DNA of 64,000 bases from Salegentibacter_A chungangensis (GTDB taxonomy: Bacteria > Bacteroidota > Bacteroidia > Flavobacteriales > Flavobacteriaceae), in NCBI RefSeq assembly GCF_042678405.1, contig NZ_JBHTLI010000001.1, forward strand, positions 1,364,001-1,428,000. The letters run 5' to 3'. The notes beneath the pieces were generated by a model. It had not been told where the DNA came from and did not search any database. It was given only the letters and a program-made list of their open reading frames with translations. The position numbers and the translations under genes are program-made. Of the stretch, positions 61,514-64,000 are shown one piece after another. Numbering within the stretch: position 1 is the first letter of the stretch; each line of letters begins with the position of its first letter.

Positions 61514-62614
61514 TTAGTTTTTAATATCGATCTCGAATAAAAAGATTTGGTTAAGTTGTTTGCTATAGCTGTTAAAGTTGTTGTCTGAAATAAAGATGAA
61601 GGATTGTTTCCCGTTCGGTAAAACAGGCCCGAAACACATCCCTTCTATATTATCTATGATCCCGTCGGTGAGATGATTTTCAATGGATTTAAAATCGAAA
61701 ATAAGGCGTTTTGCCGCCGGCTTCACCTTTTGGTCCTGAAGGTTCTTAAGGTTTAGCGTATTGGTGGCTTTTGAAGCATCTACCTCAAAAACCTTTACCG
61801 TATTTCCGTGTGACCCATACCCGGCTGAATAGGCACGCTCTATTACCAGGAATCTGTCATTTTGATACTCCAGGATCTCTGTGATCCCGTTTACCGCGAA
61901 ATAATTGATGGGCAGTTTCGATATGCCATCCAGTTTATAAGCGAACTGGCGGCTGGCCTCTTTCGATTCATCATTAAAATAGGTTATTCTGGTCAGCGAA
62001 CTTGTGGGAAATAGTTTAGGCTTGGGCCCGTCTTTTTCAAGCGGAAGTTCCGCAGCGACCCAAATTCCTGTATGGTCTGAAGATCTGCTAAGGCCTTCAA
62101 AGACTCCATTGTTCCTTGGTTTTTGATCACCTTTAGCTGTAAAATAATTCGGAATTTCATAACTGGATCTGAATTCTGCATTTTCCGAAATTCTGAACAC
62201 AGAAGGGTCTTTCCCATCCTGAATGGCACCTTCACTGGAGAGGATCAATTCATCTTTTGAAGAATCGAACCTTACAGACTCAAGGTCCAGGGTGGCATTC
62301 TTTAAAAAACCTGAGCTTCGGTCAATTTCTATAAGGTCTTCAATAATTACGGTATCTATGGATCGGTTTACGAGTTTGATTTTTGCCTTGTAGAGTCTTG
62401 GGTTAGAAGCCTGGTCGCTGACCATAAAGTAGTTTCCGTTACTATAGTCGATTCCCGAAAGCCCGCCTACAGGGGTACCTTCAAATTCCATATGGGCATC
62501 AATTACATATTCATCCAGGAAATGTAATTCAATATTCTTTGTATCCAGGTTTCGGGTAGTGGCGCAGCTTAATACTATTGAAAACAAGGGGAGTAGGTAG
62601 TATATTCTTTTCAT
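61514..62614 (-). CDS. Phytase-like (esterase-like) lipoprotein
   Basis: This is a 366-residue lipoprotein (lipobox IVLSC, Cys about 17) matching the 'esterase-like activity of phytase' family. It has GGLSGIDYSNGNYFMVSDQASNPRLYKAKI, LDLESVRFDSSKDELILSSEGA, FEGLSRSSDHTGIWVAAE, and GMCFGPVLPNGKQSFIFISDNNF, a beta-propeller pattern. Whether it hydrolyses phosphate esters is unproven. It is co-transcribed with the histidine-phosphatase lipoprotein gene (4-base gap). Confidence 0.8.
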   Translation of the reverse strand: MKRIYYLLPLFSIVLSCATTRNLDTKNIELHFLDEYVIDAHMEFEGTPVGGLSGIDYSNGNYFMVSDQASNPRLYKAKIKLVNRSIDTVIIEDLIEIDRSSGFLKNATLDLESVRFDSSKDELILSSEGAIQDGKDPSVFRISENAEFRSSYEIPNYFTAKGDQKPRNNGVFEGLSRSSDHTGIWVAAELPLEKDGPKPKLFPTSSLTRITYFNDESKEASRQFAYKLDGISKLPINYFAVNGITEILEYQNDRFLVIERAYSAGYGSHGNTVKVFEVDASKATNTLNLKNLQDQKVKPAAKRLIFDFKSIENHLTDGIIDNIEGMCFGPVLPNGKQSFIFISDNNFNSYSKQLNQIFLFEIDIKN

Positions 62615-62734
62615 AGAGGAATTTTCCGAGGTAAAAATAACAAATACTTAAGATAATTATGGGAAACTTTTGAGAGTCTGGGCTGTTTTGATTGGCTAAT
62701 TTTACTTCACAATTAACACCTAAACCAATATATT

Positions 62735-62920
62735 ATGAATGAAGATCAGTTAGAAGGTAAGTGGAAACAGATGAGAGGTGACTTTAAGCAGAAATACGGT
62801 GAAGTTACCGACGATGATACCACTTATACTGAAGGAAAGTTCGAAGAAATGTTAGGAAGGTTACAGGAAAAGACCGGAAAAACAAAAGAAGAACTCAAGC
62901 GTGAGATTGATAATTGGTAA
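62735..62920 (+). CDS. CsbD-family stress protein
   Basis: This is a 61-residue hydrophilic protein of the CsbD family: MNEDQLEGKWKQMRGDFKQKYGEVTDDD and LGRLQEKTGKTKEELKREID. Members are general-stress induced with unknown activity. It is monocistronic, ending at the hairpin at 62941-62970. Confidence 0.93.
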   Translation: MNEDQLEGKWKQMRGDFKQKYGEVTDDDTTYTEGKFEEMLGRLQEKTGKTKEELKREIDNW

Positions 62921-62940
62921 TTTGCTGAATTTTTAGCAAG

Positions 62941-62970
62941 AAAAAAGGGCTGTTTTCACAGCCCTTTTTT
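62941..62970. terminator. Bidirectional terminator between csbD-like gene and clpB
   Basis: AAAAAAGGGCTGT pairs with ACAGCCCTTTTTT over 13 bp around TTTC. It lies between convergent stops at 62920 and 62989. Confidence 0.93.
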
Positions 62971-62988
62971 TTGATCTTATTTTAAAGA

Positions 62989-64000
62989 TTACTCGTTCTC
63001 AGCCAGTTCTTCCTGGTTTCTGAATACAAGAGTATCATCAAATTCATCTAAAAGAATAATACTTTCTGTATGTATCCTTCCTGAAAGGATCTCTTTAGAT
63101 AATTTATTGAGTACTTCCCGTTGTACCACCCGTTTCACCGGACGTGCACCAAACTGAGGATCGAATCCTCTGCCTGCAAGATAGGTAACGGCTTCGTCTG
63201 TGGCATCCAGCACGATATTCTGTTTTGCCAGCATCTTCTTCACACCTTTTAGTTGAAGTTCGACGATCTGACGAATATCCTTCTGTGTTAACGGACTGAA
63301 CATCACAATGTCGTCTATCCTGTTGATGAATTCAGGTCTTACATTCTTTTTAAGCAATCCCAGGACTTCGGTCTTGGCTTCCTCCATCGCGCTGTCCAGG
63401 TCGGTGTAATTATCGAATTTTTCCTGGATAATATGGCTACCCATATTAGAGGTCATAATAATTATGGTATTCTTAAAGTCGGCCAGTCTTCCTTTGTTAT
63501 CGGTAAGCCTACCTTCATCAAGAACCTGCAACAGGATGTTGAAAGTATCGGGGTGAGCTTTCTCGATCTCGTCGAGCAGGACCACAGAGTAAGGTTTTCT
63601 CCTAACCGCTTCGGTAAGTTGTCCTCCTTCGTCATAACCCACATACCCCGGAGGCGCACCAACAAGCCTGCTTACAGCGTGCCTTTCCTGGTATTCGCTC
63701 ATATCTATCCTGGTCATCGCCGATTCATCATCAAACAGATATTCTGCGAGGGCCTTGGCAAGCTCCGTTTTACCTACCCCGGTTGTTCCCAGGAATAAGA
63801 AAGAACCAATCGGCCTTTTCTGGTCCTGAAGGCCGGCGCGGCTTCTCCTTACGGCATCGCTAACCGCAATAATAGCTTCGTCCTGGCCAACCACTCTCTT
63901 ATGAAGCTGCTCTTCAAGCTTAAGCAGTTTCTCGCGGTCGCTCTGCAGCATTTTGGTAACAGGTATTCCGGTCCATTTGGCCACAACCTCGGCAATATCC
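62989..64000 (-). CDS. clpB: ATP-dependent chaperone ClpB (partial, 5' end outside window)
   Basis: This is the C-terminal part of the Hsp104/ClpB disaggregase, about 337 codons. The frame is open to the window end, reading DIAEVVAKWTGIPV at the edge, so the N-domain, first AAA+ module and coiled-coil middle domain are missing. The second AAA+ module shows Walker A GTTGVGKT, Walker B VVLLDEIEKAHPD, sensor FKNTIIIMTSNMGS, and RPEFINRIDDIVMF, with the arginine finger and the C-terminal small domain (ARPVKRVVQREV). ClpB acts with DnaK to resolve aggregates. Confidence 0.97.
   Translation of the reverse strand, partial: DIAEVVAKWTGIPVTKMLQSDREKLLKLEEQLHKRVVGQDEAIIAVSDAVRRSRAGLQDQKRPIGSFLFLGTTGVGKTELAKALAEYLFDDESAMTRIDMSEYQERHAVSRLVGAPPGYVGYDEGGQLTEAVRRKPYSVVLLDEIEKAHPDTFNILLQVLDEGRLTDNKGRLADFKNTIIIMTSNMGSHIIQEKFDNYTDLDSAMEEAKTEVLGLLKKNVRPEFINRIDDIVMFSPLTQKDIRQIVELQLKGVKKMLAKQNIVLDATDEAVTYLAGRGFDPQFGARPVKRVVQREVLNKLSKEILSGRIHTESIILLDEFDDTLVFRNQEELAENE

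Overview
The window looks like a chromosomal segment of a marine-type Bacteroidota bacterium, most likely Flavobacteriaceae (Gramella/Christiangramia-like). The reasons are the moderate G+C, menaquinone genes, secreted proteins that often end their signal in 'AQ', lipoproteins with short lipoboxes, TAnnTTTG-type -7 promoter elements, an EttA neighbour resembling the CAL67264 membrane-protein family, DUF5606 beside ruvX-def, and a VGIGTTTP-type surface protein. No rRNA, tRNA, CRISPR array, transposase or prophage was seen. Two genes run off the ends: pheT on the left and clpB on the right.

Layout. 0-11 kb: pheT (partial), two exported proteins, recG, an M1 aminopeptidase followed by a tandem pair of patatin-like phospholipases in a head-to-tail TAATG arrangement, and a small membrane-anchored protein. 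11-19 kb: an exported M20 amidohydrolase, a DsrE-like protein, uvrD/pcrA, a YciO-type YrdC protein, an OmpA-like lipoprotein, a GT2 overlapping an HsdR-N-type nuclease-fold protein. 19-25 kb: holA-menA, then an MBL-fold hydrolase, menC, a CPBP membrane protease and menE, which together form a menaquinone cluster. 25-33.7 kb: DoxX, a second M1 peptidase, acyl-CoA carboxylase beta, DinB, ettA, DUF1456, DUF2254 and Hsp20.

33.7-39.8 kb is the most distinctive block. It is AT-rich compared with its neighbours and holds iorA, iorB, a PLP aminotransferase and an ADP-forming acyl-CoA synthetase. These enzymes form a logical chain: amino acid to 2-oxo acid, to acyl-CoA plus reduced electron carrier, to organic acid plus ATP. 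This is the peptide-fermentation chemistry known best from Thermococcales. The IorA here lacks the C-terminal ferredoxin-like domain. The block is bracketed by a 41-bp imperfect direct repeat. One copy is the 3' end of an intact surface-protein gene at 39.8 kb, and the other is an orphan C-terminal remnant just after the hsp20 terminator. This suggests acquisition or recombination at that gene's 3' end.

41-50 kb is mostly housekeeping: uvrB, an ABC-2 transporter, a conserved protein with APH/kinase-like motifs, a nucleoid-associated protein, a pRiA4b ORF-3-like protein, ctaA, cca and tsaC. 50.9-56.9 kb is an LPS/surface-glycan cluster with a GT4, two GT2s, a CDP-glycerol-type transferase, an LPS-kinase-like protein and a GT9 heptosyltransferase. 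Two of its genes (52.2-54.2 kb) are AT-rich and look like later arrivals. 56.9-64 kb: dapD, ruvX-def-DUF5606, smpB, a DUF6503-like lipoprotein, a histidine-phosphatase/phytase-like lipoprotein pair, CsbD and clpB (partial).
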